This document shows, in pieces, positions 23,339 through 35,107 of a DNA stretch of 64,000 nt. Source of the DNA: Chrysogorgia sp. JL179-B06 (Eukaryota > Cnidaria > Anthozoa > Scleralcyonacea > Chrysogorgiidae); assembly GCA_035772405.1 (NCBI GenBank), contig JAYKKM010000222.1, positions 124,001 through 188,000 on the forward strand. The letters are read 5' to 3'. Every line of letters starts with the position of its first letter. Within the stretch, counting starts at the first letter, position 1. The translations under genes were made by a program, and so were the position numbers. The notes under the pieces were generated by a model that did not search any database, had not been told where the DNA came from, and was given only the letters and a program-made list of their open reading frames with translations.

Positions 23339-23650
23339 GTATAATAAAACAATTATTTGATTTGGCTTCTGCATTATAATATAATGTTATAATATAATGC
23401 TATAATATAATGTTATATAATATAATGTTGTATAATATAATGTTATATAATATTATGTCATCTAATATAATGTCATATAATATAATGTCATATACTATGT
23501 CATATAATATAATGTTATATATATAATGCTATAATATAATGCTATAATATAATGCTATAATATAATGCTATAATACAATGCTATAATATAATGCTATCAG
23601 CCTTGACCTTGGTCTGTATAATTCTTGATATGGTTAGCCTCATCCAATTG
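23339..23650. repeat. Third foldback copy expanded by an AT-rich minisatellite
   Basis: Begins ATAATAAAACAATTATTTGA and ends with GGTCTGTATAATTCTTGATATGG and CCTCATCCAATT, as in the two preceding copies. The centre (about 23374-23597) is replaced by some fifteen units of ATAATATAATGYTAT. Confidence 0.8.
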
Positions 23651-23892
23651 CAACATTATGATTCGATTCCGAGTCTGATTGACAAATTTCAAGTTCTGAC
23701 AATAACTGTTCTATCATGAGACAAAAGAACAGCTGCTAAATGTCCCATTTCTGATGGTATTTATTGCATATTAAATGTCCCAGATAAACAGCATTCTAGC
23801 CTTGTTTTAATATATTGCCACATTGTGACAGGGGAATTACAGTATGTGCAAGGGGTCTATACAGTAATAGTCCTTTCTTTTTACCTGTGTAG

Positions 23893-24123
23893 GAATTGTA
23901 CATGCTGGTACCATACTTAAATAGACAGCCAAACATCAACATAAATATGAGAGCTATCTTGGTAGACTGGCTGGTTGAGGTTCAAGAAAACTTTGAATTG
24001 TACCATGAAACACTTTATCTTGCTGTCAAGATAGTTGACCATTACTTGGAGAAAAATGTCATTGAGAGAGATCAACTTCAGTTGCTGGGTGCAACGGCTG
24101 TATTCATCTCGTGTAAAATCACG
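23893..24123 (+). CDS. Isolated cyclin-box exon, cyclin B-like (nearest in style to B3)
   Basis: After the acceptor ACCTGTGTAG an open frame reads ELYMLVPYLNRQPNIN, MRAILVDWLVEVQENFEL, ETLYLAVKIVDHYLE and LQLLGATAVFISCKI. This is the first half of the cyclin N-terminal box: MRAILVDW, the conserved E of LVEV, and the alpha-3/4 helices. The QENFEL and LAVK-VDHYL spelling is typical of cyclin B3. Cyclins activate CDK1-type kinases at G2/M. Homology stops after SCKI, at about 24123, without a convincing donor, and the following sequence gives an early stop at 24171. No destruction box or second cyclin fold is seen in the window. A truncated duplicate or orphan exon is more likely than a working gene. 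Confidence 0.75.
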
Positions 24124-24174
24124 GTGGGCACGGAGCCCTCTTTATATGGCAAGGGTCTGCCATACTTATGATCA

Positions 24175-25922
24175 GCGGAGTATCAAATAAGTCAAAAAAA
24201 TTATATTCAAAATGGCGGCTTTGCCAATGTATTGCCAACATATTGATGTTCATTGATCTTGGAACCGAACCTTGATTTGCTCAAACGAACTGTTTGGGAT
24301 TTGGCCGGTAAGATCGTCGTATTTGTCTTTCAAGCAACCGCTCAAAATTCTCCTTAACGCAAGAATACATGTGGATTGTTTCTAATGGACGTCTAGAAGA
24401 AAGCAAGCTTTTGATCGAAAAATCCGTATTTAACTCAAAAGAAGTCTGACCTTAGTGAAAGTGCGATGGAGTCCCGGTTTAAAAAGACACTTAAAGGGAG
24501 ATGGGAAGTTATCGTTAGCCCAGAAACTGATTTTTCTTTTATTAATTATTTATTGTAGAAAATCATCTGAATTTACTATATTATATATTATGTTCATTTG
24601 GATTGCATTAGTTATGTTTTGCAATGAAGACCAGATTTAGACCCCAGAAGGAATGTTGCTTATACCCAGGATAAATTTATATCCAGTGGATAAGTCCTAT
24701 CCAGCAGATATATTTTCATCTGAGATTGGCCATCTGAGAAAAAATTGGCAAATGAATACGTGACATGTTGATAAACAACATATTCACTTTCCATATTTTT
24801 TCTCAGATGACTATTAAGTGGCTACATAATAAATTGGCTTGATACCGATGGGACCTATCAAACTGGATATGTTACTGTATCTGCACTTGAGACAACCAGC
24901 CCCTGGTCCTTAAGACTTTAATAAAATATCCTTGTAAATTTGGACTCCTCATTAACTGATTTGGGCCCCTTTCCAAACAGTTTGGTACCTTGGTTGATTA
25001 ACTGCCAAAAAGTAAAAACATTAAATACTGGTACAAGATCACATTTTCCAGTTTAAATTTGTTTTATTAAAATAATACAGTTAGTACACAGACATGTAAC
25101 AAACTTGATATCATTATACTTTTACATCAGGCTAACCAGGCATCTCCATTCTCCATGTGATCAGGATATTTGATGTGTACTTTTTATATAATATATGAAT
25201 ATGTAACTGAGGAAATTGTTTGAATAACTTACAAATATTTATAAGTAAATACAAAAATGCCTCGTATACAAATAGAATGAAACATGCCGCGTATGCAACC
25301 AGAATCACATCAATATATCCCAGGGTTGAAATGCCTCAGAGTTTACATTTTTTGCAATAGGTCCTCAGTTGGGTGACTTCTTACAAATAATTTCCTTTAG
25401 TTATTACACCATCACACTTTCCCTCACACCAATGTCATGATCTGACCCCAGAATTTGGATTTGCTCTCACTTCTTTTGTCAACTGTAAAACAATTAAAGT
25501 AAAATAATCATCATTTATTCCAAAAGTTGGCTATCAACCATAATTTCCCCCATTCATACACTTTCCTCAAACTGCCTATAGTACAAATGGGAGCAGTAAC
25601 AACAGGTCTGTTGACTGATGCTCTTTTCAAAGCCACAAAAACAGGATTCATAATTTGTTACCCTTACAGGTATTATATACACCTGCTTGTGGTTACAGTT
25701 ATCTCTTACATCATAACACTCTTTAGGAAGCCAAATCAGATGAACAAATTAATGCCGAAAGATTTGCATTCACCATTGGACATAATTTGTATTTTCTATA
25801 CCTCCTTTGAAACATTAATGAAACCTAATCCATATTTCTCAAACACTTAAAATGCACTAACAGGTATAATACCTATAATGCCCAATAGTGCAGGTAGTAG
25901 GTGCAACTGTATTAAATAAAAC
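24175..25922. other. Spacer, no gene recognised
   Basis: Several short frames only. I see no domain or transposon end. Confidence 0.5.
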
Positions 25923-25930
25923 ACTGCAGA

Positions 25931-26401
25931 CAGGGTTGTAGCTATGGTGGGCGGCGCTGGGCGGGCCAGCCCACCACTCTTGGTCGATATCACCCTGCCG
26001 CCCAGCACAGAATTCACTAAAGCAAATAGTAAATATATCAATATTTTAGTGCTTTTTCCATTCGAAAATAAAGTATTTTTGTGTCATTTTGTGATTTGCA
26101 ACGCATATTTAATCACAATTTTCATGTAAACTCCACGATTAGTTCAAAAATAGATGCGTAGTACTCTTTTCGCGTGTTTTCTTTGAAATTAACATTAATT
26201 CTTAGAAAACCGCTGAGTTAGAGGCCTGGGACTAGTGCCAATTGTTTGTTTCACATTGGCTTACCATATTCATTCAGCCATGTGTGCTTCACCGCACTTT
26301 ATTATTATATTACCGGTCCGCGCTGTTGCGCTCGCTTCCGCGTCGGGCCATCGGCACATCGCCATGAGCACACCACTAAAATTGGTCTAGCTACAACCCT
26401 G
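25931..26401. mobile_element. hAT-type MITE with perfect 8 bp target duplication
   Basis: The element runs from CAGGGTTGTAGCTA at 25931 to its reverse complement ending at 26401. It is flanked on both sides by ACTGCAGA (25923-25930 and 26402-26409), the 8 bp duplication diagnostic of hAT-like transposition. The body has a GC-rich block near the left end (GGGCGGCGCTGGGCGGGCC) and no transposase. The intact duplication points to a relatively recent insertion. Confidence 0.92.
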
Positions 26402-26409
26402 ACTGCAGA

Positions 26410-28128
26410 TATACATGGAAAAAGTTTGAACAGTGTGCTTGAGGTCAGCAAGATTTTGCACACTAACATGCATGACGCATGAAAATATTGAAACACACTG
26501 TCATAACTGCAGACACAAATAAGCAAAAATATGAAGACGCAATGTTTGTGTTGGACCATTTTGAGTTTATATTGGTATCACTGATTTCATCTTAGCTGGA
26601 CACTAGGCTAGTGTGGTTAATTTTTATTAATTTGAGGAATTTTTATTTCAATTCACTTCACTTGAAATCCTATCTAGCCCAAGGTGGGATTTCACCATAT
26701 CAGACTAGCTCCAGTTTCCCATATGAGCACAAAACAATTGTCCATATAGAATAACAAGAACTCAATTATCTCACTTGAGTGGGTCATCCTGGCTCATAAC
26801 TATGAACAGGCTATATCAACCTTATCAGTATGATAATCAATGGTCATTTTTCTTTGCCAATGGCATCTGGAAATTCAACTGATCATAAATGTTAGAATTT
26901 GTTTTGCAATAATATTAATATCATGCTGTACTGTATAGGCGAACTGTATACATGTAGGTGTATTGTATGCTGTATGCTCTATGCTGTACTGTATAGGTGA
27001 ACCTACATTGTTGACTGTACATGTCTCTCAGTACACAAACAAAGTGTATCCATGCTTATAAACAACAGTATGTTCCACATTGTTCAACAAATTCAGTAGA
27101 CTGTAATCTACAATCTATTGCGAAAAGTATACCAAATCGTTCCCTAGTCCTTACCTTTATTTTAGCATAGTCATTGATCACACATCTTCAATAAACGTTG
27201 CCACAACCACACCTCAAGACCCCCTCATAAACAGCGATGGGAAAACCATATATCTAGCCCTGTCAATAACAAATAGTACGGGTTTAAAAACGAGAACAAC
27301 AAGTAAATGTTTGACTTAAATGAAAAACAAAAAACATAGGATTGTTACCTGATTATTTTTCCTACTGTACAATGCAAAATTTCCCTCGTACGTACTGCAT
27401 TGAAAATTCCTTTTGAAGCCAAAGTTTGGTAAACGACGCAGATTCTCGCTTTATACAAGGAATCGAGTTAACGCTTTACAAACAGCGGTCGGTTTTCTTG
27501 TAAAATCCGTTGATAGTTGGACGTATTTGATATCATTCGAAAGCGCAGAGATTTTTCATTTGTTTTGTGAAGAAATCGCTTCTTAAAACGCGAAAGGAAC
27601 GCTGGGATACATTGACAAAATCATGGCATTTGCATATCAAATTTTTGGCTCAGGTACCCCCCGCGAAGCCATAATTCAGACGCCATTTTGCCGACGCTTT
27701 AGATTTCCTAATTTTCCCGCTGGTGTGCCCACCGTGAATGGAGGTAGGAACACAATGCACACTAAAACACTGGTCATTGTAGACTTGTAGTGTTTGGCTG
27801 TATTTTATCACGCCACTCTAAAAATAGTCGATCCAATTGGTTTAATTGTGTTGTGACAAGAGGAAATGTTTTTGTACTGTGATGATGGAATATTTTAGAA
27901 CTCAATCCAACAGAACCAGAGGGTGGGATTCACAACATCAACTAAGAACCCAACACAACTGAAGTAGAGCTTTTTTCGTGTTTTTCTGACCTTTTGGCCC
28001 CAATGGCCCCAAAAAGTCTAAATCTGGGGAGAAATTTGAGGGGGGTTAGGGGTAGATGTTTGACTGACTCGTGTGTTATGTAATTATGTAAAATGCGGAA
28101 GCGGCTTGAAAGTCTTATCCTGATGTCT
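26410..28128. other. Spacer, no gene recognised
   Basis: Short direct repeats around TGTACTGTATAGGTGAAC (about 26930-27010). No coding evidence. Confidence 0.5.
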
Positions 28129-28136
28129 GCGAAAGG

Positions 28137-28550
28137 TAGTGGTGGGCGATATATCGAAAAAATATCGATATCGTCGATATTTGCAATTATCGTATCGGTA
28201 TCGATAATTATTTTCAATTATCGACAACTTCGATACTTGTCATGTGATAAGAAATTTTGAATTTTAGTCACTGAGCTCTTACATCACCGGACTGCGATTT
28301 GAACCAAAACATTTAATACTTTCAACTTGACATTTTTGAACACGAGTTTAACCATTTATGTATATAGTATATACAATATACTTGAGTTGAAAATTAATAT
28401 TTGAGTTGTTTTTACCATGTTGAAGTTTTAGTATACATTTTATATACAATTTTGAGTATCGGTATCTAATATCGTATCGAAACAGTGGTATCGAGGCAAA
28501 AGTAACCGGTATCGTATCGAAGTCAATATTCCCAGTATCGCCCACCACTA
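28137..28550. mobile_element. Second hAT-type MITE with perfect 8 bp target duplication
   Basis: Ends are TAGTGGTGGGCGATAT (28137) and its approximate reverse complement ATCGCCCACCACTA (28550). Both sides carry GCGAAAGG (28129-28136 and 28551-28558). The interior is rich in TATCG/ATCGATA. GGTGGGCGATAT is a widespread hAT terminus. The frames inside are shadows of the repeat. Confidence 0.93.
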
Positions 28551-29331
28551 GCGAAAGGTGATTTATTGGTAGATCTTGATTTTAAAGGCATTGTCAACCG
28601 TGATACTTAGCGCGCTTGTGTTATTGTTTACTTTAAGAATATATTTCAGTTAGAGAGTGGCGTTGAGTGCAAAAAGGTTGAAAAATCGACGGCAAATGAA
28701 TCAGGACGAAATATAATATACTGACCGAGTGGAATGGATAACAAGTAAACGATTTATCGAAGAAAGAGAAAAGATACAGCGCTGAAACTCGATAAATTTA
28801 GTCGTTGCTCGCGGCATTTATGAATACAAGAGGTGTTGAATTTCGACGGTTTGTCATTTTTTTATAGTTTTATTCAAAGACTGACTAGTTTAAACTTCAA
28901 CACGAAACTCTAAAACCTCAGAAAATACTCTGCATATCCCATGTTTATCTACACATGACAACCACTTTGTTTGAACGTCGCAAGTCTCGCCATAGGCAGC
29001 CCAAATGTTGTTATGATTTCTTATTTTGTTAATTAAAGAAACGTTTTTACCGAACGAAGAAAGACGACAAACAGCCGATCCACGAACGAAATGGTAACTC
29101 GCCCCATATTACGCGCGACATTATTTACTGACGAAAACTGACGTGTGCTTTCACTACATATATTATGATAAGGTTGGCAAGTAAATTCCAACATTCACAA
29201 CAAACACTTCAACACATTATTAAAATACTCACAAACTACGTGAAGAACCACCAAAAATGAAACAACACTTTGAACACTGATAATTTTACTACAATATTAC
29301 AAACAATTATGTTTCTAAATAATTCTGACAA

Positions 29332-30493
29332 ACAAGAAAGAAGCAAAAGTCTCCAGGTTTTTGACCGACGTTTTTCCTGTGCCTCAAACAGTTATGACGA
29401 TGTCAAAAACCTAATCCTATTGGCTATCAAAAATAAACAAACTATGACGTTCATGGAGGTAAAATGCCACTGACAGGGGGGTAGATATCCAGGAAAACAA
29501 AACAAAAAATAGATTGGCGTAGACAATCAAAGGCAAATTAGGAAAGATTGAATATTTACGAGGAAAAAATACAGAGGATTTAAGACGTTCCGGAGGCAGA
29601 TAAAAACATATAAAGAAAGCAATACAGAAGAGAGAATTTAGTTCGGTAAGTAAATAAATTTGTTGTTTTTCTGTGCAAAACAAGCTAGTCAAGTAAAAAA
29701 ACAAGTAGGTTTTTGTCCCTATCAGTTAGCTTAAATATTTCTCGCGAACGCAGCAATAAAGTTATTGTTTCTCCGATCCTAAATCAAAACTATTTATCAC
29801 GAACAAAAGAAAGAAAAACGGACAGGTTTTTACCCTGATATTTTTTGACTCTCAGGCTTTTAATTCATGTATTTTCGATCAGAGAACGTTTTGTACTTCT
29901 CTTCTGTAACGAAATTTTGCTCTACACATCGACTTTAATATTCCATTACAAAAAACTTACCAGCTGTTGGACGATCAACATCATTGACGATAAAATATAA
30001 CTTTATAGCAAAAAACTTCAAAAGAAACAGCTCAATAGTAAGTTTTTTTGTAATGGAATATTAAAGTCGATGTGTAGAGCAAAATTTCGTTACAGAAGAG
30101 AAATACAAAACGTTCTCTGATCGAAAATACATGAATTAAAAGCCTGAGAGTCAAAAAATATCTAGCCTGCGTGCAGACTATATATAGTCTGCACGCAGGC
30201 TCAAAAATATCAGGGTAAAAACCTGTCCGTTTTTCTTTGTTCGTGATAAATAGTTTTGATTTAGGATCGGAGAAACAATAACTTTATTGCTGTGTTCGCG
30301 AGAAATATTTAAGCTAACTGATAGGGACAAAAACCTACTTGTTTTTTTACTTGACTAGCTTGTTTTGCACAAAAAAACAATAAATATATTTACTTACCGA
30401 ACTAAATTCTCTCTTCTGTATTGCTTTCATAACTGTTTGAGGCACAGAAAAACGTCGGTCAAAAACCTAGAGACTTTTGCTTCCTTCTTGTTT
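29332..30493. mobile_element. Nested foldback element inside the left terminal repeat
   Basis: AACAAGAAAGAAGCAAAAGT near 29332 is mirrored by ACTTTTGCTTCCTTCTTGTT ending near 30493. The arms match over about 430 bp (for example 29615-29957 with 30033-30431) around a ~75 bp loop. The right arm lacks about 215 bp present in the left arm (about 29397-29612). On the right side of the host element, CTGACAAGGCCTAAAAAAA is continuous; on the left it is split by this insert (CTGACA before, GGGCCTAAAAAAATT after). That shows the foldback inserted into a pre-existing terminal repeat. It has no coding capacity. Confidence 0.8.
30162..30202. mobile_element. Palindromic mini-insertion with ~8-9 bp target duplication
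   Basis: 30164-30201 is a perfect 38 bp palindrome (left half AGCCTGCGTGCAGACTATA). The matching opposite arm of the foldback (29848-29862 region) has no such insert. There AAAAATAT occurs once, whereas here it occurs on both sides of the palindrome (CAAAAAATAT before, CAAAAATAT after). This looks like an extreme miniature transposon or an excision-type footprint. Confidence 0.7.
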
Positions 30494-30597
30494 GGGCCTA
30501 AAAAAATTAATCCTGTGGTTCCGGTTTCCCGACCGACCCTAAATTTACCTTCCGACCCTATTTTTTTTGGGTGGTTGCGGGTCAACCTTACGCCAAA

Positions 30598-33500
30598 ATG
30601 GCGTCTGTTGTGACAGTTATTGTCGAACCTTGTTTGCATAATATGACACAAAAAAGATTTTTCGCTTCAGTGCCTCATCACAAAACATTCCACGAGTTAC
30701 TTGTCGAATATCACGGAATTCCCACAAGTGATTGCAAGTTTGAAACGACACAGGAAGAACACTTCCGCTGGACATCGTTGCCATTTGAATTAAGTGACGA
30801 TTTGACACTTCAGTCGCTTATTTCTTTCAAAATAAAAGATTTGAAGATATCTTGTACTGGTGAGCAACAAGAAAGTGCAGAAGAAGATAATATTTCAGAG
30901 CAAAGAAACGCCTTTACAGTGCTGATGGCCAGAGAACGCGGTATGCCACAGAAAAGGAAATCCAGGTAAATTAATTTCTGTATTTCCTGGTCCATTTCAA
31001 GGCTTTTTGTTTGGCCGTTTGGAGCCATATTATTGGCATATTAAAAGTATAAAATAATTAATATTCATACAAATTGCCAGCAAAATGATTAAGTTGAATA
31101 GTTTAGATTTGTTTTTTCAATATAACAGCTATATATTAAACCAGGATTTTCTTGTGTTTTGTTTCACTTAAATTCATTGCTGTGCAAAATTACCTTTCAA
31201 AGGCATTGTTTTTAGTTCAGGCATGAAAACTGGTCTGTCCCGAAAAGATGAGATGTACAATGACTTGTTGGCAGAATACGAATCAGAAGGATGCAAATTT
31301 CCAATATCGACCACAGAAAGCGAAGGCAGTTACATCATACAGGTCAGTACCATCATTATTGTGTCATACAGAGAGACTGATTCATGTTGTTGTTTAATAC
31401 TGTAGATTTAAAGAGATAAAATTCAAAATAGTTGTTTCAACTTTTTTAAACCTTTAATATCAAGGTTGTATGCAATTGTGTATGGTATATCACCAATCAA
31501 CACATGGTCATAAATGATGCAGCTTCAAGGAAAAAAGATGTAACTGAGATCCCACCTGTGTTTGACAAGTACCAAGGATATAATGACATTAAACGTAAAA
31601 AAATAAAATCGCAACCATTGTGCAGTAATCTGCTTCATAGTCACTCACAAGCACTATATAGTATTTGCAACAGGCCTGTGATGAAATCCAGCCCTGAATG
31701 GGAAAGAATGCAGCAAAACATAGAAGCCCTTGCTGATTGCCTAGATGCTTACAAGAACTATTTGACTATGCAGAAGGAAGTACAAGGAACCATCAGAATT
31801 CTCGATCACCCTGTTCGACAAGTATCTGAGAATTGTGTTGTTGAGGCCAGAACAAAAACTTTGTATCCTACTCAAGAAGAATATAAAATTCTGGATGAGG
31901 AGATCAGAAAGTCAGGTGTCCTTCAACCATTGTTTTTTGATGAATCCAAACATATCACTGAACCATTTGAAACCAACCTTCACCGATTTCGTTTCCTAGA
32001 GAAACTCCAATTATCTGTTCCAGTTGATATGTTCAAGTACGCACCTGGTGGCTCGTACACAACTGTGGTATGTCTGGTTCAAGTTGACGAAAGTCGTTCT
32101 GTCAATGAAAAACTTACCCAGACTGCAAAGATGATGGCAGAAATTAAGCCAAGATTTCCAGAATTCCATACCCGAACAATGAAAAGAAATTTCAAACAAC
32201 AGCTTGCCAACATTGCCTCCATCTCTCCCAGTGCTGCAGAATTTATATACCAGAGTTTGGCCATTGATTCTAGTGTAGCATCACATCCAGATACTCAACA
32301 GCGTCTACGACTGATCTTCCTTGGTGAAACAGGATTGCTTGCTGATCTGCGTAAATTAAATGCTGGGCGACCTACTGGAACATTTGAAGTATTTTTTGAG
32401 AAGCTTGGTGAAATAATTGAGAGTGTAAGTGCTGCAGATGAGCGTCGTCACAATGTAGCTCATATTTCTGAATGGATTTCGTTGAGGGACTTAATATCTC
32501 AAGCCAAAGACAAGTGCCCGGCTGATACACCTATTCCATCAAAAGCCCTTGTTCGCCTTCAGTTTGCTCCCAGAAACCCATATGCACATACAGCCCTGAG
32601 TTTCACTCAAAAGTTTGCAGTTCAATACAAGATTCAGCGTCGTCAGCTTCGATTAGCTCATCCAGATGACCATTACTGTGCTGCCATTCTTCTATACTTA
32701 AAGCATCTTTCTGTTATTCTTCAAAAAGAATGTTCTTTGTTTTTTTGTGATGACAAGGCTAAGGTAAATGTTGGTGAACCTGGCGTCGTTCTGTCAACTG
32801 GTGTTCGTGGTAAGCAAACATTGGCTCCAAGAAGCTCAACTCTGTCAGCTGCAGACCATGATATGCATCACAAAGGTTCTTTGACACCTTCTGTGTACCT
32901 GCATTGTGATATTCCTCCTGATCCAAAGAAATCTTTTGTGAGGGGTCAAATCACAACAGTGATAAATGATTCAGTTTTCCAAACATCCAACCCTTTTCGT
33001 CATGCAGCAGTTATGACAAAGCTTTTGAAAGATAACACACACCATGTTCTACTAAAGTTTTCTGATGGTGGAACAGATCAGCGCAACACTCTGGAAGCAG
33101 TAAAATGCTCACTCATTTGTATATTTAAAGAGCTTGACCTTGATCTACTGATTGCAGGTAAATATCACAGATGAGTCTGATGGGATGTAAATTAAAAGTA
33201 CCAGTATTCAAAAACTATTAAACTTATAGAAAGATCAGATGTTATTTAATATTAAAATTCCATATGGATTATAGCTATTTTTATTATTGCAGGAAGATGT
33301 GCCCCAGGTCAAAGTTGGACCAACCCAGCTGAACGAATAATGTCGATTCTAAATCTTGGCTTACAGAATTGTGCCATTGGACGTGAACCCTGTTCAAACG
33401 GTGTGGAGAAGTTGATAAAGTCATGTAATGCAATGAAATCTGTTCGAGAGAAAGCCCATAGGCACCCAGAGATAAAAGAGGAATGGGAAAAGTCTGTATC

Positions 33501-34437
33501 TGGTGTACAGGATCTACTGCGTGGAAGATTTGAAAGATTAGCATTGAAGGAAAAGCCAGTCTCTACTATGGATCCTGTGGAAGAAGAGGAAATAGTTGCT
33601 CTTCAACGTCATCTCAGCATCTTTCCAGGATTGGATATAAACAAGCTTATTAAGGAGCATACCCGCAAAGTAGCATCATACCAGAAATGGCTTGACAACC
33701 ATTGTCGACAGCGGCAATACATCTTCCAAATCCGAAAGTGTAATGACCTGTCATGTTGCACTCCAAATCATCTTACTAAAGAGAGCCTAAAGTGGTTACC
33801 CGACCCTATGCTTGATGCATCAGGTGAGCACTTCCTACCATTTCAAGAAGCATGGAACAAGGTTACTAATGAATCTGACCGTCCAACCCTGAAGGCCAAG
33901 GCCAGTGCCAAGGCCAGTGCCAAGGATGGAAAGAAGTCAAAGTCCTCTACAACTAAGAAGACAAAGTCGCAGGCTAAGGATCTCCAGACTGCTCTTCTCT
34001 CTGAGGAACATTGCCAGGGACTTCAAGGTGATTCATCTGTGTACATTGCACAGAATGCACGCATGATTATTAATTGTATTGAATGCCAGAAGCCTCGAGT
34101 TATTTACTCTAAATCTAAACTTACTGAACGCCAATCTGTGCAGTGCGCCCTGATGTTGTCTGAGTATGATTATAGCTGTGGTTCACCTGTATGCCCACCA
34201 CATAATCCACTGTTGGGGAAGGTTTTTAGTCGTCTTACAATGACGTGTGAGTCTTTCATTGAGAATTCCTACTATGGCTCAGATGTTGGAAGAAAAAATG
34301 TCTACTGTGTTTGTGGTGGAGCAGATGCAACAGTGGACCAAGAGCTTAAGAAGAAGTATAAGACAGTTCTTCCAATGTGCTCAGTGTGCAATGAGGCTGG
34401 ACATACCACAGTTTGCTTTTTTGCTTTTTTTTTTTAG
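30598..34437 (+). CDS. Four-exon transposase-like protein (~1,110 aa), DDE-type candidate
   Basis: Exons 30598-30965, 31216-31342, 31465-33157 and 33293-34437 join in frame (phases 2, 0, 1) with donors GTAAAT, GTCAGT and GTAAAT and acceptors TTTAG, ATCAAG and TTGCAG. The total is 3,333 nt including the stop, with ATG at 30598 (MASVVTVIVEPCLHNM). Candidate catalytic acids are Asp594/595 in FFCDDKAKVNVGEPG, Asp699 or Asp703 in KFSDGGTDQRN, and Glu743 in WTNPAERIMSILN. The last spacing of 39-43 residues is normal for DDE nucleases. A Lys/Ala/Ser-rich linker (KAKASAKASAKDGKK) follows, then a Cys-rich tail with four Cys pairs (CIEC, SPVC, YCVCGG, CSVCNEAGH) that probably binds zinc. The C terminus ends in a T-run (FFAFFF then TAG) at the right inverted repeat and may be truncated there. 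I infer it moves the enclosing element. The family is not named with confidence. Confidence 0.75.
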
Positions 34438-34839
34438 GCCTTGTCAGAATTATTTAGAAACATAATTGTTTGTAATATTGTTATCAGTGTTCAAAGTGTT
34501 TCATTTTTGGTGGTTCTTCACGTAGTTTGCAAGTATTTTAATCATTTGTTGAAGTGTTTGTTGTGAATGTTGGAATTTACTTGCCAACCTTATCATAATA
34601 TATGTAGTGAAAGCACACGTCAGTTTTCGTCAGTAATAATGTCGCACGTAGCTGGTGAATGAGGGGAATGGGGCGAGTTTTCATTTCGTTCGTGGATCGG
34701 CTGTTTGTCGTCTTTCTTCGTTCGGTAAAAACGTTTCTTTAATTAACAAAATAAGAAATCATAACAACATTTGGGCTGCCTATGGTCTCGCAAAGCTCTT
34801 TGATTTAGGGCATCTGCAGTCCGTTCTGCGCATGTGTCA

Positions 34840-34872
34840 CATTCCTGAAGTGGAGACTCCACTTCAGGAATG
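34840..34872. repeat. 33 bp palindrome, 16 bp stems
   Basis: CATTCCTGAAGTGGAG, one base (A), then its exact reverse complement. It lies 55 bp outside the 5.8 kb transposon. It could be a terminator-like or cruciform sequence, or a transposon footprint. Confidence 0.85.
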
Positions 34873-34945
34873 TTAATTGATTAACCCGCTACTTTCGCTG
34901 TACTAAGTACTGAGCGGTATCAAAGGCTGTTTTGTACACGAAGTC

Positions 34946-35107
34946 ATGGAAGGTTTGAGTGAGGATTTACCTCAATCGAGTTCTTCTGTTTACCCTCAAA
35001 CCGAAGCGATTCGTTTTCAAACTGCTAGCGAAAAGGCCAGAAAACGGAAAAAGTACTCCCGTCAAAAGTCTATTGAGCATTGGATGACCTTCTCACATAA
35101 AGTCTGA
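34946..35107 (+). CDS. Short open frame, 53 codons, uncertain
   Basis: ATG at 34946 starts MEGLSEDLPQSSSSVYPQTE and continues to a basic stretch (KARKRKKYSRQK) before the stop at 35107. Composition is protein-like rather than random, and it could be a first exon, but no splice partner is seen. Low confidence. Confidence 0.2.
   Translation: MEGLSEDLPQSSSSVYPQTEAIRFQTASEKARKRKKYSRQKSIEHWMTFSHKV

Larger units (their letters stand above)
28990..34785 (+). mobile_element. 5.8 kb DNA transposon, 5 bp target duplication, long TIRs, superfamily unassigned
   Basis: The left end CCATAGGCAGCCCAAATG (28990) is the inverse of the right end CATTTGGGCTGCCTATGG (34785). Both are flanked by TCTCG (28985-28989 and 34786-34790). 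The terminal inverted repeats are about 340 bp (28990-29331 and 34441-34785) and differ by few substitutions plus a small indel near 29109/34650. The interior holds a four-exon transposase-like gene (30598-34437) whose stop abuts the right repeat. A 1.16 kb foldback element is nested in the left repeat. Five-base duplications are known for Transib, but the termini do not begin CAC and the D-to-E spacing is short, so that assignment is not supported. Confidence 0.9.

Noticed and set aside
25527..25850. Plus-strand 107-codon frame
   Set aside because: No domain, no splice context, composition like AT-rich noncoding sequence.
28990..34785. Assignment of the 5.8 kb element to Transib because of its 5 bp duplication
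   Set aside because: Ends do not begin CAC, and the last D-to-E spacing is about 40 residues rather than the long spacing of Transib/RAG1.
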